Shown piece after piece: positions 1-10,254 of a DNA stretch of 64,000 nucleotides. The notes below the pieces were generated by a model. It did not search any database, had not been told where the DNA came from, and saw nothing but the letters and a program-made list of their open reading frames with translations. Within the stretch, counting starts at the first letter, position 1; each line of letters opens with the position of its first letter. The stretch lies in NCBI RefSeq assembly GCF_000219625.1, contig NC_018211.1:1736001-1800000 (forward strand), written 5' to 3'. The translations under genes were made by a program, and so were the position numbers. The stretch is from Zymoseptoria tritici IPO323. Lineage: Eukaryota; Ascomycota; Dothideomycetes; Mycosphaerellales; Mycosphaerellaceae.

Positions 1-117
1 CGCACCAACTTCAAGATTCTGCCGCCTCGCCACGCATTCACTTCACCGCCTCACTTCACTTCACCTAACGCCTTCCGAGCACTTCGAATCACAGTCAACG
101 CTCTCAAAACCCTCGCC

Positions 118-726
118 ATGGAGAACGCAAATTGTCACTTCGGCAAGCTCTCGCCCGAGCTCCGCAATGAGGTGTACTCCTACCTACTGCCAGAGAATCA
201 AACTATCCAGCTCATTCCCGAGATACAGCCTCCCGGAAATAGGGAAAAGGATTTCAAAGAAGTTCAGCCTCCAATCACACGGGCATGCAGCCAAATCCGC
301 GGCGAAACGAAGCCGATGCTTTACGGCAACAACGAATTCATCATACCCCTGGGCGACCACGTGTCTGTCGTCAACGAATACGAAACGATCCGCAACTCTG
401 TCCTGCGGGCGGCAGCTTGGCTAAGACGCAACCCGGCTAACGAATCGCCACTGAAGGGACAGTTGGTATTTGCTGTCCATATTTTGGTCGAGGATTGGAC
501 AGATGGCATGATATACGTAGATCGAGCTTGGGGCGAGTTGGTGCGAGCGCTGCAGAGGAGAGGCTATTCCGAGAAGAGCTGTGTGGTCAAAGCAACTCTT
601 CGGTGGTATTGGGACAAATACACAGAGGACAAGAGCCAAGCTCGGCAGGAGAAAAAGCTCGAAGATGCAAGTGTGGTTGAGGCGATGTTCCAGGAGATGG
701 GAATGAGATGCGAAGCGACGGAATGA
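118..726 (+). CDS. 2EXR-type (F-box-like) protein, copy 1, 202 aa
   Basis: Single-exon protein of 202 aa starting at the first ATG of the frame. The N-terminus holds the motif KLSPELRNEVYSYLLP (residues about 9-24), the 2EXR signature of a family greatly expanded in Dothideomycetes. A second conserved stretch follows (QPPITRACSQIRGETKPMLYGNN). No catalytic motif is visible. The family is generally uncharacterised; an F-box-like protein-binding role is sometimes proposed, which is inference only. It is clearly paralogous to the gene at 7559-8200 on the other strand (same start MENANCHFGKL / MESAECHFGKL, same PPIT.AC.QIR.ETKPMLYGNN block) and more distantly to 32645-33286. No membrane segment or signal peptide. 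Confidence 0.8.
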   Translation: MENANCHFGKLSPELRNEVYSYLLPENQTIQLIPEIQPPGNREKDFKEVQPPITRACSQIRGETKPMLYGNNEFIIPLGDHVSVVNEYETIRNSVLRAAAWLRRNPANESPLKGQLVFAVHILVEDWTDGMIYVDRAWGELVRALQRRGYSEKSCVVKATLRWYWDKYTEDKSQARQEKKLEDASVVEAMFQEMGMRCEATE

Positions 727-1454
727 CTGAGTGATGGTCAGTCTTTATCCATACGCTGACGGCGAGCCCGGGTCCGTTCGGGGTTGGTGAATGCTTCGGC
801 AGTAAAAGCATTTCCACATTTGTTTCCAGTGGCGGGCGGGCACTCCGCAAACATCAGCAGCTTTGCGATTCTGTCTGATGCGCATGCTCCAGCTTCTCAC
901 GCTCATTTCGCAGCAATGCTTCAGCATTTCTCGGTACATCTGCGAGATTGTGGTCGTTGCTGCAGACCAGATATTATCCTGGATGCTATGCCACCATGTC
1001 TTTTTTTGCCGTACTTCTCGTTCGCGGCTGCGCTTTGACTGACAGTGCTGCAATCAATGGTAGTCAGTGAGTGGGATCGATCTTTCGTTACGACCTCTCT
1101 TTCAGAAACTCATCTCCCATGCTGGAATCTTTCCAGCCGTTTCCCATTTTATGAGACATGACTGGTGTGCTTCCAAATCCACATTCCACACTCCAACCCC
1201 CGAAATTTCTCAGGAATGTTCCTCATGCACGCACTTTCCCGCCAGCACCTCGCCTCCAGCGTGTCCATCTCGTGCTTCTCAACGCGACAAGATGGCTGGT
1301 CGTGGAATCGCCGTCCACCCTTTCCCTCCCTCCTCCATGTGACGCCGTGAAGAGTATGCATGAAGAGACGGCTGCCAGCATCCGCATCCGTCTGCATCGT
1401 TTTACGCCGCACGACTTCGCACCGGTATTCTTGTTCTCATCGACACTCGAGTAG
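727..1454. other. Intergenic stretch with part of an inverted repeat
   Basis: No convincing gene. The open frames here begin at non-ATG codons or show no domain. The stretch contains a 107-bp block (1175-1281) that recurs inverted at 8558-8662, and it must hold the promoter of the membrane protein starting at 1455. Confidence 0.6.
1175..1281 (+). repeat. Dispersed inverted repeat block, copy 1
   Basis: About 107 bp that align, at roughly 80% identity by eye, with the reverse complement of 8558-8662. Both end in the shared run CGTGTCCATCTCGTGCT. It lies upstream of the 1455 gene here, and upstream of the 2EXR gene 7559-8200 in the other copy. Confidence 0.65.
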
Positions 1455-3089
1455 ATGGCTATCAACCACTTTGCCGAGAAAGATGGCTTTGCGTATCGGT
1501 CGTTGCGGTCCAGAATCGGGCGGGTGGGGATCGTACTGTGCCAGCAAGTCCTGATGTGGAGTGCGTTGTACATCGCCGCGAGTGCGGTATACGCCCTGGC
1601 GGTGGGTGCGGTGACGACCATGGAGATTCCATCGACGGTGATGTTGCTGGTAGCTGTGAGACTGCGCTTTCCATGTCACAAACCGAACTCACGCTGACAT
1701 ACTTTCTTTGCCAGAGTGTGCTCTCCCTCTACTACATCGCCCTTCAGAACACCACCGCACATCTCCAGCGACGAGCAAGACACCAAGTACAAAGCCAACG
1801 AGTCGACAACTTCCGCAAGATGGCGGCGTTTACACTCCGGGTGTTGATGTCGCTGTGGCTGGTCACTTGTCTGGTCAGTGTGACTTGGACGGGTGCGAGA
1901 CATCCGCTGTGCGAGATGGGGAGGTCGCAGGGAGGACTATACCCACTCTCACCTCTGGACAGAGGCAATCCTTGCATCGTCAATAGAGTGGCGATACTGG
2001 CGAGCATGGTTGCGTTGTAAGTCGGGAGCTGCATCGTCCGTTGCGAGCTCGGCTGACATTCCCCCCAGATTCGCTTCGACCATCCTCTTCATCCTACTAC
2101 GCAAAGTCAACGAGCCATTCCGATGCCACCTCTTCGGTATCGTCCGAGAGAGCGATCTCTTACCTCTCCACCTGCCCTACAACCCCACAAAACGACTCAC
2201 CCGCTATCCCACTGGCTCCGCAATGTCCTTTCAATGCCGCTCTTCACAATCCCTCTCACGAGAGACATTCGCGCCCTGGACCAGCGCAGAAGTCCACCAG
2301 CTCCCTCCAATCCCGTCCGACAACCACAACGCCAACATCCGCGGTCTCGGAATTCAAACCACCCGCTCCTCAGCACCACCGCTCTCCCTGTCCCCTCGCC
2401 CACCTCTCCGATCCCACACATCCCTCCCCATCGGCCCACCTCCTCCATCGCCTTTACCTCCATTCCCATCCTACCTCCCAAACAACTACTGGCTCCCCAC
2501 TCCACCTCCAAAACCCACTCACCCTCCGCCCCGTCGCCCGACCAGACCAGACCAGACCTTCGACTTCGACTTCGTGCACTCCCCCACAACCGACCATCTC
2601 CGCCCGCCACCTCGCGCCCTCTCCGCAGACAACCTGCACATCCTCGACCGCAGCCTCTCCCGCTCAAGCATCTACAGCCGCAGCACGTCCGGCGAAGCCC
2701 GTGCTGTACCAGCACTTTGCTCGGCTTCCAGTTCAGGCACTTTGACGACCAGCAGCAGCGCTTCGACCCTTCGACAAGACCAACGGGAAAGTCCTCTCAA
2801 GACCATGCACGTCGCAGAAACACCGCAGAAGATCGTGCTCGCGAGTCTATCGAATTGGGATCTCGTGGACGTCGCCGCGCTGGAAGCGAAAATGGCGAAG
2901 ATGGCTCCGCCGGTGAGGTTGAGGAGCAGATCGGGGATTGCGACGACTTGTCATGTAAAGGATTGTTGGGTGGAGAGTCCAAATCTTGGATTGGAAAAGG
3001 CGAAGAGTTTGAGGAGGGCGAAGAGCTGTAAGTTGGTCAAGGTGAGGCGGTGTGGGAAAGAGAGTGGGGTGGAGCATGGGATGTTCTAA
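1455..3089 (+). CDS. Four-helix integral membrane protein with Pro/Ser-rich tail, 505 aa
   Basis: Three exons: 1455-1649, 1715-2016 and 2069-3089. The introns have GTAGCT and GTAAGT donors, CTGAC branch points and CAG acceptors, and the spliced frame is open for 505 aa. Residues about 1-170 contain four hydrophobic segments (roughly 24-52, 55-75, 105-125 and 148-170) with a short Cys-containing loop between the third and fourth. The remaining ~330 residues are a basic, Pro/Ser-rich, presumably cytosolic tail, probably disordered. The layout resembles fungal four-helix plasma-membrane proteins of unknown function. I do not recognise a named family, so no reaction is assigned. The C-terminus (about the last 70 residues) is Arg/Lys-rich. 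Membrane location is inferred from hydrophobicity only. Confidence 0.75.
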
Positions 3090-5786
3090 TGATTTGATGA
3101 ATTATGAGATGAGAAGAGACGAGGTAATGATTGAATTAATGCAAGATGTGTATATGGAAGTGTTGGCGATTGTGCTTGCCTCTTTTTGGTGAGTTGTCGT
3201 GCAGAATGTCCACGGCTGCCTCTCTGTGTGGGAGATTGTGCCTCTGCATCATCCTCAGCATCCTGTCCGTCGTGTCTGTTTAGCTCGAGAGTACAACTCG
3301 AGTAACGAAGCCGCCATGGATATATTCATCGAGATGTATCACACGCCTGTAGATGTACAAGAGAAGAGGTAGTCGTCGCGAGATGAGCGAGCACTCACCG
3401 CAGATCCAAACGTGGAGCCGAAATGCAGCCGATAGAATGTGAAATCCAACCTCACCTTCGACGAGGGCTTTCACACTACCATCTGCCATGGACCATCAAA
3501 TCGTTTCTCAGATGATTCCTTCGTGCGGCGTATCGCATGCAGCTGATGATCTGTCTCAGCGCCTGATGGCATGTGATCCGCCTGGCTCAGAGTCTTTCCG
3601 CCTCGAGGAGAAGCTGACAGCGGGTCAGCATCTTCTTCACATGAGCCGGCCTCTCGTATCTCTTGCGGATGCGAGCAGCCTCCCTTGCAGCGATTCAATC
3701 ATCGACACAGCTGGGCTCGTCTCCAGACGCCGCTGGGATGGAATCAGGAGTCGACGCTGTAAAGCCTGTCCACGATGGCAGGCACGATCCCAGGCTATGA
3801 TAAAGCAGCTGCCTGGCGAGATCGATCTATCGCTCCAAGATAGATGGAATCTCCACGCGTGCGCAGTGTCGTTGGCTAGAGCGCGTTGCCGTTCCTCGGC
3901 GCACTTCGAACTGGAGTCCCAGGTGTAGAAAGAGCAGGATTTCCGGTGCAAAGAGATGGACGGCGATGTCTTGCAGAGGCAGCATACATGTCCAAGAAAG
4001 ATTCTCGTCGAGACGCGAGGACACCTTGGCTGGACCCATGCGCGTCGTCGAGCGTCGTGCGGGCTCGAAGCAATCGTGTTCGCCGTCGTGTTGTGCGGAG
4101 AGTCTGAGAGGATACTACGCTCTGCCTTGGCGGCTTGCAACGACCAGACCTGCGAGACAGCGCTCTCGTTCTTGGGCCGATGCTCTCGGTATCCGTATGC
4201 AAGTCGAGTACGTATACCGACGGCTCTGCAAAGCAATGTCGTTGTTGTGTACGTCACGCCTCCGGCTCCCATCCAAACTCCGCCGGCCATTCCCACCTCC
4301 GACCCGCGGCATAAGTTCGGAGTTCAGAATTAAAAATAAGGGATATATTTGCTAAAAATTCTGCCCCTCCAACAAAGCATTCCCGCAAGGTCGATTGTAA
4401 GACTTTGAAAATAAGAAATAGTGCCCGGGCCTCCGACTTTTCGAGCTTAAAATCTCCTTTAAATTGCCCGAAAAAGACCGAAATCAAGAATGGAATTGAG
4501 CCTTCAGGTCTTCTCAGTACTGAGTTTCTCATTGGCGGGCGATTGGTGGGTGATCACGACCGGTTCTCTGTAGCCGGCGAGATCTGTTGCTCAGGACTGG
4601 CTACTATTCAATAGTAGCCGACTGGGCAATATTAGAAGACATCTTCTTTTGTCCCTCCATTCTACAGCTTTTTGTATCTGGTATGTCGAAGCTGAGGTAG
4701 ATGGAGGAAGGCGGCATTCATTGTAAGTTCGTTCTTTTTGCCATTGCCCCCAAACGTTGCGAATTTATTCAATTGTCGAGCTAGCTTGCCAAGAATGTCC
4801 CGATTCGTCGGCGTCGCTCTTTTGGCGTCGAAACGGAGATCACGACTGTGTGGCAACACGGGCACACGAGCGACTGGCAAGCACGCACATCGGGAAAGCC
4901 ACTTCATGGCATTGTGAGAAATGTGGCCTGCAGAGGCGCTGTATGACACCCGAAGCATCGATCCTGGCCCAGACCTCTAGGCGCAGCAAGGCAACTTCTC
5001 CAATCCAGCCGAATCAGCATTGCGGAAAACGACACGCTAGACGTGCCACAATCGAGATATGAGGAAAAGCAAATGGAGGCCGGCCATGCGACAAGTCGAC
5101 TTGAATGCTCGAGAAAAGTCTCAAGTTTACAATACTGAAGCCGTCAAGTTTGAGCAATACCCATATCGGAAGCGACCACCTTTGACATTAGCTTGCCGCC
5201 CATCACGCGCGACTGCCCTCGCTGGACTCGCAAGGCAAAGCTGCGCAAACAGTATCTTATTCCCATTTTGGGAGATCCTTAACGTGGACTGGCATGGAAA
5301 ATATAGGTGCATGTGCTTTGCGAGGCAGCTCACTGACTACAGCGAGGAGATAGGCCGGCTGGCGACTCCGAGGACTGGAAGGTCCATCCATGGAGCTCAA
5401 ATGAGCTATTTCCACGGGAATTGCTGCTGTAGCGAGGTGTATGTGCTGCAACTTGCACAGCAGGGAAGCCGATGCGGCGAAATGTCTCTGAGCGCCGAAC
5501 ACCACACTGCAGTCTCTGCTGAATCTGACAATCAATTGACGCTGCTATTGCTATCCCATATCACTCCAAGTGCAACATACAGCGATAACCCGGTACCAAC
5601 CGTCGCTACCGAACCTTGTGAGCAATAGCCGAACTCAATCTCGCCAAGGGAAGCCCGACTTCCCGGTTCAGCCCCTTCGTCTGTTCTTACACAACTCGAC
5701 AATAGCAATTCCACACAATGTTCTCCCGGCCGATCGTGCCGACACCATCACAGCAACACGCATGATTTCCAGCAACCTGGCCTAAC
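3090..5786. other. 2.7-kb gene-free stretch
   Basis: I find no supported gene. Open frames of up to 219 codons occur on both strands, but they overlap one another, lack domains and have no consistent splice structure. A short AT-richer patch lies at about 4320-4500 and a perfect palindrome at 4599-4619. The last few hundred bases must contain the promoter of the acyltransferase gene. Confidence 0.5.
4599..4619. repeat. Perfect 10-bp inverted repeat (hairpin)
   Basis: GGCTACTATT and AATAGTAGCC are separated by a single C, giving a 21-nt perfect palindrome in non-coding DNA. Function unknown. It could be the remnant of a small element or a cruciform-prone site. Confidence 0.6.
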
Positions 5787-7310
5787 ATGTTCACCGGCTC
5801 CCGGCCAACCGGCCTCCTCTCCCTCCAAACCCTCCTCGGCTGGCCACCATCCGGAGGCGAACATGTCAAACTCCGCGAAACCGCCTGGCTCGACGGTCTA
5901 CGAGGAGTAGCCGCCTTCCTGGTCATGATCTACCACATCAACCTCACCTTCTGGTCCGGATACTACATCGAAGCACCCTTCGGAGCCACCACGATTCCCG
6001 ACGAGAAATTACACCTCCCCGGCGGATGGCAACTCTGGGCTTTCTGGAGACTGCCCATCTTCCGGTTGTGGATGTGTTCCGGCCACGCGCAAGTGAGCGT
6101 CTTCTTCGTGTTGTCTGGGTTCGTGTTATCCTGGGGCCCTCTGGGATCGATTCAAGCGGGAGGCAAGCAGGAGAAAGTCCTGCAGTCGCTGGGATCGGCG
6201 ACGTTTCGTCGGTGGATACGATTGTACGTGCCGTGCTTCGCGGTTGCGCTGTGGCAGGTGTTCGAGATGTGGTTTGGTCTCCGAGACTGGGGGATTATTA
6301 CAAAGCGGAGTAATATTTTCGCGCAGTTGTGGGACTATGTCAGAGTCTCGGAGCGGTTTGCGAATCCGTTCCAGATCAATCGGGACGAGTATAATGGGCA
6401 ACACGATTATGACTGGACGTTGTGGACGATTCCGTACGAGTTTTCCGGGTCGATGTTGGTTTTTGGGGTGCTGTTGGCCGTCAGTCGATTTTCTGAGTAT
6501 CGGAAGAGGACGCTCGTGATCGCGGGTGTTGCGGGATATGCTTGCCTGAGGGGCGAGTGGAATTTCTGGCTGTTTGCCACGGGTATGCTTATTGCCAACT
6601 ATGTGAGGAATGCGGGAGGTTTCGAGGAGTTGACCCGGAGGACGACACGAGGCTTGAAGACGGCGTGCGTTGTCATGCTTTTTACGGGACTGCTGCTGGC
6701 TGGAGTACCATCGGGAAGTCAGTTTTACACCCGCGAAGGATACGCATGGTTGGACAATCTCGTACCTTCGGCGTGGAAGAATATTGAAGGCGGCATGCGG
6801 TTGTGGTGGTGCTGGTCTGGTATCCTGTTCATCTTCGCATCGTGCCATCTGGCTGGCGTCAGGCGCTTGTTCGAGGCGTCCTTCATGCGGTATCTGGGAC
6901 GGCTCAGCTTTATGCTGTATCTGACGCACCGCATTGTGTTGAACTTATTGGGCTCTATGCTCAGGTCAGTGGTTTACTCTTTGATCGGGAGGGATAAATG
7001 GATCGACGATTCTGAGGAGGGCGCCACGGTCCTGCATCCTCTGTTCACACTTCTGGGATACGTTCTGCTGCTGGCAGCATTGATTCCATCGTGCTTGGTT
7101 GTGGCGCACTGGGCGGAAATCTGCATTGACAAACCTAGCACGAAGTTGGCGAGGCGGGTTGACGACTGGTTTGTCGGTGGGAGTCCAAAGGAGACTGCAG
7201 CTCTAGGTGAGAACGGAAGTCTGCTGCCTTCTCATGCGGCTGGCGATGAGCGGGAGATGGATTTGGTGAACAGGCCGGACAATATTGGCATTGGGGAGAA
7301 CGCTCGTTGA
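5787..7310 (+). CDS. Acyltransferase-3 family membrane protein, 507 aa
   Basis: Intron-free, 507 aa. The signature LDGLRGVAAFLVMIYH (about residues 36-51) and the later FFVLSGFVLSWG are diagnostic of the acyltransferase 3 family (OafA/YrhL type, PF01757). These multi-pass proteins move acyl groups, often acetyl, onto sugars or secondary metabolites. The His in the first motif is the likely catalytic residue in this family. Around ten hydrophobic helices run through to about residue 455, followed by a short polar tail. The length is typical of fungal members. The true acceptor cannot be read from sequence. It stands between the two inverted 2EXR paralogues and has no biosynthetic cluster around it, so a role in secondary metabolism is not supported here; modification of cell-surface glycans is an equally likely guess. 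Confidence 0.9.
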   Translation: MFTGSRPTGLLSLQTLLGWPPSGGEHVKLRETAWLDGLRGVAAFLVMIYHINLTFWSGYYIEAPFGATTIPDEKLHLPGGWQLWAFWRLPIFRLWMCSGHAQVSVFFVLSGFVLSWGPLGSIQAGGKQEKVLQSLGSATFRRWIRLYVPCFAVALWQVFEMWFGLRDWGIITKRSNIFAQLWDYVRVSERFANPFQINRDEYNGQHDYDWTLWTIPYEFSGSMLVFGVLLAVSRFSEYRKRTLVIAGVAGYACLRGEWNFWLFATGMLIANYVRNAGGFEELTRRTTRGLKTACVVMLFTGLLLAGVPSGSQFYTREGYAWLDNLVPSAWKNIEGGMRLWWCWSGILFIFASCHLAGVRRLFEASFMRYLGRLSFMLYLTHRIVLNLLGSMLRSVVYSLIGRDKWIDDSEEGATVLHPLFTLLGYVLLLAALIPSCLVVAHWAEICIDKPSTKLARRVDDWFVGGSPKETAALGENGSLLPSHAAGDEREMDLVNRPDNIGIGENAR

Positions 7311-7558
7311 AATAAGATCACTTTTGCCCAGGACGCGAAACTTCGATGCAAAATGCATTCACGGGAAAACCACGCGCACAATGCCCCGCTGCTGATCGCT
7401 TGCCAGTTCGATTGTGTCGCGATGTCAATCGACACCGCAACGATCAGGCTCGCCTCCAAAGCATCGTAAATATCGATCACCGCTGGAAGAGGTCCAAGAC
7501 AGCCTCAACAAGTGGAGGCCCGCCGCATCACCTCCCCACCATAATCGCACCGAACGGC

Positions 7559-8200
7559 TTAAGGTCGGTACCTATAGTCACCAGAATGAAACCGAGGGAA
7601 CTCAGGAGTCGACACCGATGGAGTCTCGCACCTGAGTCCCCACTTGCGGAACTCCGCGATAGTGTTCGGCGGAGTCCTCCGGTTGCGCCAACCTAGCAGC
7701 CGCCCAAGCCCAACCTGATAGACGGCTGCCTCGATCACGTAGTCGCTGTTGGAGTACCCATTCTCTTGCAGTGACTTCAGCAAGTCCACCCACGGTTGAC
7801 GCTCACCTGGCCAATCATGTATCCAATAGGTCTCCGCAAGCTCGATGGTAATGACGACCTGATCTCTGATTGGAGATGATCCGATGGGATTCTGTTGGAG
7901 CCACGCCGTGACTCTCTTCATGGAGCCTGCCAAGCAGCAATGGAAGTACCGTCCATTCCCTAGGTGCGTCCTCAGCGGCATAATGAATTTGTTGTTGCCG
8001 TACAGCATTGGCTTGGTCTCGTTGCGGATCTGTCGGCAGGCCTTTGTGATGGGAGGCTGAATGCCTTCGAAGCTCGGATAGCTGCCGTTTTCGGGGGAAG
8101 GCAGCAGAGGAATGGTACTGTTTTGCGGCAGCAGATAAGAGTACACCTCATTGCGCAGCTCAGGCGAGAGCTTGCCGAAGTGACACTCTGCGCTCTCCAT
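7559..8200 (-). CDS. 2EXR-type (F-box-like) protein, copy 2, 213 aa
   Basis: Single exon, 213 aa, ATG at 8198-8200 on the minus strand. The N-terminal 2EXR motif KLSPELRNEVYSYLLP is identical to that of copy 1, and the block PPITKACRQIRNETKPMLYG matches closely. The middle (about 90-160) has diverged but keeps a pattern of a tryptophan followed by a hydrophobic strand. The C-terminal ~15 residues extend past copy 1. The pair is inverted around the acyltransferase gene, pointing to a local duplication. Molecular role unknown. Confidence 0.8.
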   Translation of the reverse strand: MESAECHFGKLSPELRNEVYSYLLPQNSTIPLLPSPENGSYPSFEGIQPPITKACRQIRNETKPMLYGNNKFIMPLRTHLGNGRYFHCCLAGSMKRVTAWLQQNPIGSSPIRDQVVITIELAETYWIHDWPGERQPWVDLLKSLQENGYSNSDYVIEAAVYQVGLGRLLGWRNRRTPPNTIAEFRKWGLRCETPSVSTPEFPRFHSGDYRYRP

Positions 8201-9129
8201 GGTGATGAGTTCGAAAGCGTGACGCGGATTTCAACGACCACGCTTGTTGGCGAGATGTCGAGGTGGGCTTGCGTTGGGAAAAGCAGTAGATGTGTTCTGA
8301 CTCTGGATGTTGAGCGGACTGTGGTTACTTGGTTGTCGAGCGCATCGTTGTTGTTCCAGGCGGATGCATGTACGATAAGACATCCAGGCATTTGTAGTCG
8401 GAGGGAGGGGAGGGCACATGCAAGCTGCATGAATAAATCTCAAGCGTGCTGTCACATGCTAAACCTTGATCTGGCAGCAGCACCGTCTCACATGGGACTC
8501 CACTTCACTTCACTTCACTTCCATGATCAACGTGCTCCTCAATGGCTTGAAACTTCCGAGGAGCACGAGATGGACACGCAGCAGAAGATGTGCGGGCGGG
8601 ACAGTGCGCGCATGAGCAGCATTCCTGACATTGTGAGAGGTCGGGGTGTGGAACGTGGAATTGGACGACCACACTTTTAGAGATGTCAGCCCGGCTAGGT
8701 AATGGGGAAGAGAGCCAACGTGGTATTTCGAAATGAAGATGTGGAGATGCAAGGATACTGGAGTAGGAGTCGAGCCCAATATGATGCTTCAATGCTTGGC
8801 ATTGCTTGCCATGCTCCTGTCGCCGGCGTAAAGGTAGTAGCGACCGCTCGTTCAAGACCGCGATCGTGTCCTGGCCGAGTCCCTCCTTCCAATGCAGCGC
8901 GGATGAGGCTCGACAACTTTTCCACTCCAAATCGAAGATGATTCCAAGTCGTTTGTTACTCCAAGATTGGCCAGACCAAAATCCCACCGGAAGACATCCT
9001 GACAAGACAAACGATGCCCAGTTCTCCTTCAACTGGATCTCTCCGCTCGCCGCTCGTAGCCAGTCGTCCATCAACCAACTCACCGACTATCCCGCACTCT
9101 CTCCCACCTTCTCCAGTGCCAATTCCACT
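8201..9129. other. Intergenic stretch with inverted repeat copy
   Basis: No supported gene. A minus-strand frame at 8505-9083 is open for 192 codons, but its only similarity is to the non-coding block at 1175-1281, so I treat it as non-coding. It contains repeats of the CACTT pentamer at about 8502-8520, also seen near 46-66. Confidence 0.5.
8558..8662 (-). repeat. Dispersed inverted repeat block, copy 2
   Basis: Reverse complement of the block at 1175-1281, about 80% identical by eye. On the minus strand it lies about 360 bp before the ATG of the 2EXR gene 7559-8200. Confidence 0.65.
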
Positions 9130-9534
9130 TCACCCACCCACCCTCCTCCACCTCCTCCCCTCCTCCTCCCTCTCCGCCTCCCCACCCGCCATCTCCACAA
9201 CCTCCAACGCCAACCCTTTCCAAACCCTCGCCTCTCCCTTCCTCCCCCTCGCCATCAATTCCCGACTCACATCCCCCAACAAGAAACTCACGCTGTACAG
9301 CGCCTCACTCTTCTCGTGCTTCCGGAGGTAGACTTTCCACTCCCACCAGAGCTTTTGATCGGCCGTGGCGCGTTCGATGATGTCCGACATGGGGAGTTCG
9401 AGGAGGGAGGAGAAGTGTCTCGTCACGTAGTAGGCGGCGGAAGAATCGGTGTGGTAGAGTTGGCGGTAGGTGGAGATGTAGAGGTGCAGGAGGCGGGTTT
9501 CGGAGCGGGTGGTGTGGGTTGAGGAGGAGGGCAT
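9130..9534 (-). CDS. Small uncharacterised protein, 134 aa
   Basis: Minus-strand frame; the only ATG that precedes the conserved-looking part is at 9532-9534, giving 134 aa (MPSSSTHTTRSETRLLHLY...). The composition is plausible for a folded alpha-helical protein: TRHFSSLLELPMSDIIERA, then a Trp-containing helix (KLWWEWKVYLRKHEKSEAL), then a charged C-terminus rich in Glu/Arg. No domain is recognised. The frame stays open further upstream but only from a TTG codon through a His/Pro/Thr-rich stretch, so the ATG is preferred. The overlapping 259-codon frame on the same strand (9305-10084) is low complexity and is treated as a shadow. Confidence 0.5.
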   Translation of the reverse strand: MPSSSTHTTRSETRLLHLYISTYRQLYHTDSSAAYYVTRHFSSLLELPMSDIIERATADQKLWWEWKVYLRKHEKSEALYSVSFLLGDVSRELMARGRKGEARVWKGLALEVVEMAGGEAEREEEGRRWRRVGG

Positions 9535-10254
9535 GATTGCCGTGGTGGTTGGTTGGTGGAACGTGGTGGACGGAATTGGTGGTTTCAATGGGTGATGATT
9601 GTGGTGTTGAGCTGCCGTTGTCGTTTTGAGGGGTGTGAGGTGAAGTCGATGAATGATCAAGAATGTAATGCTTTTCGGCGGCGTTTGTTGCTATGCTGAT
9701 CTCTTGCGAGAGGTGTATGATGACGAAGGAGTCTGGACGTCTGTGGATGATGATGATGATTGAGGAAGAAGAGAGAAGAGAACAGTTCGGGGCTCTCAGC
9801 AAACGGCGACGGATGTCAAGCCAATGAGGCGATGGAGTGAGACTGTCTCGAAGCAATTGATGAGACAATGCATGCAGCTGTAAGTCATTGAGAAGCAATT
9901 TTGATTGTGGAAGAGCAGTGAAGTGAAGTGGAGTCATCAGCGCGAGAGTATTATCAGACTTGCGTCCCGCTGTTGATTCAGGCTGAGATTTAGCATGTGA
10001 CAGAACGGAATTGTTGGCGCTTACCTCACTCGTGTAAGTCGATCCCTCCGAGACACGCAGGACTCCGATATTACCCATACACATATAACCAATGACCTCG
10101 TGGTGATCTCAATGCCTTTCCGTCGGATGCCAGTGCAGAACGTGCGTCGTAGCATCGCACTGAAGACGAGAAGAAAAGAGAACGGGAAGTGAGAACGACT
10201 CAGAAGAGGAATTATTCCAAGACTTTGATCCTGTCCTCTTCCTTACCTCCCAAC
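9535..10254. other. Intergenic stretch
   Basis: Holds the 5' side of the small gene above and the region downstream of the RA-PH gene. Nothing else recognised apart from short GAT/GAA-rich runs near 9740-9790. Confidence 0.5.

Noticed and set aside
2123..3031. 302-codon plus-strand frame overlapping the membrane protein
   Set aside because: Low-complexity Pro/Arg/Ser reading of the tail-coding exon in another frame.
3637..4296. 219-codon frame on the minus strand
   Set aside because: No domain or hydrophobic pattern; overlapped by several plus-strand frames of equal quality.
5059..5628. 189-codon plus-strand frame
   Set aside because: No recognisable feature and no conserved motif; probably chance.
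6126..6929. 267-codon frame on the minus strand
   Set aside because: Shadow of the acyltransferase gene.
8505..9083. 192-codon frame on the minus strand
   Set aside because: Resembles only the repeat block at 1175-1281, whose reading in other copies is not conserved as protein.
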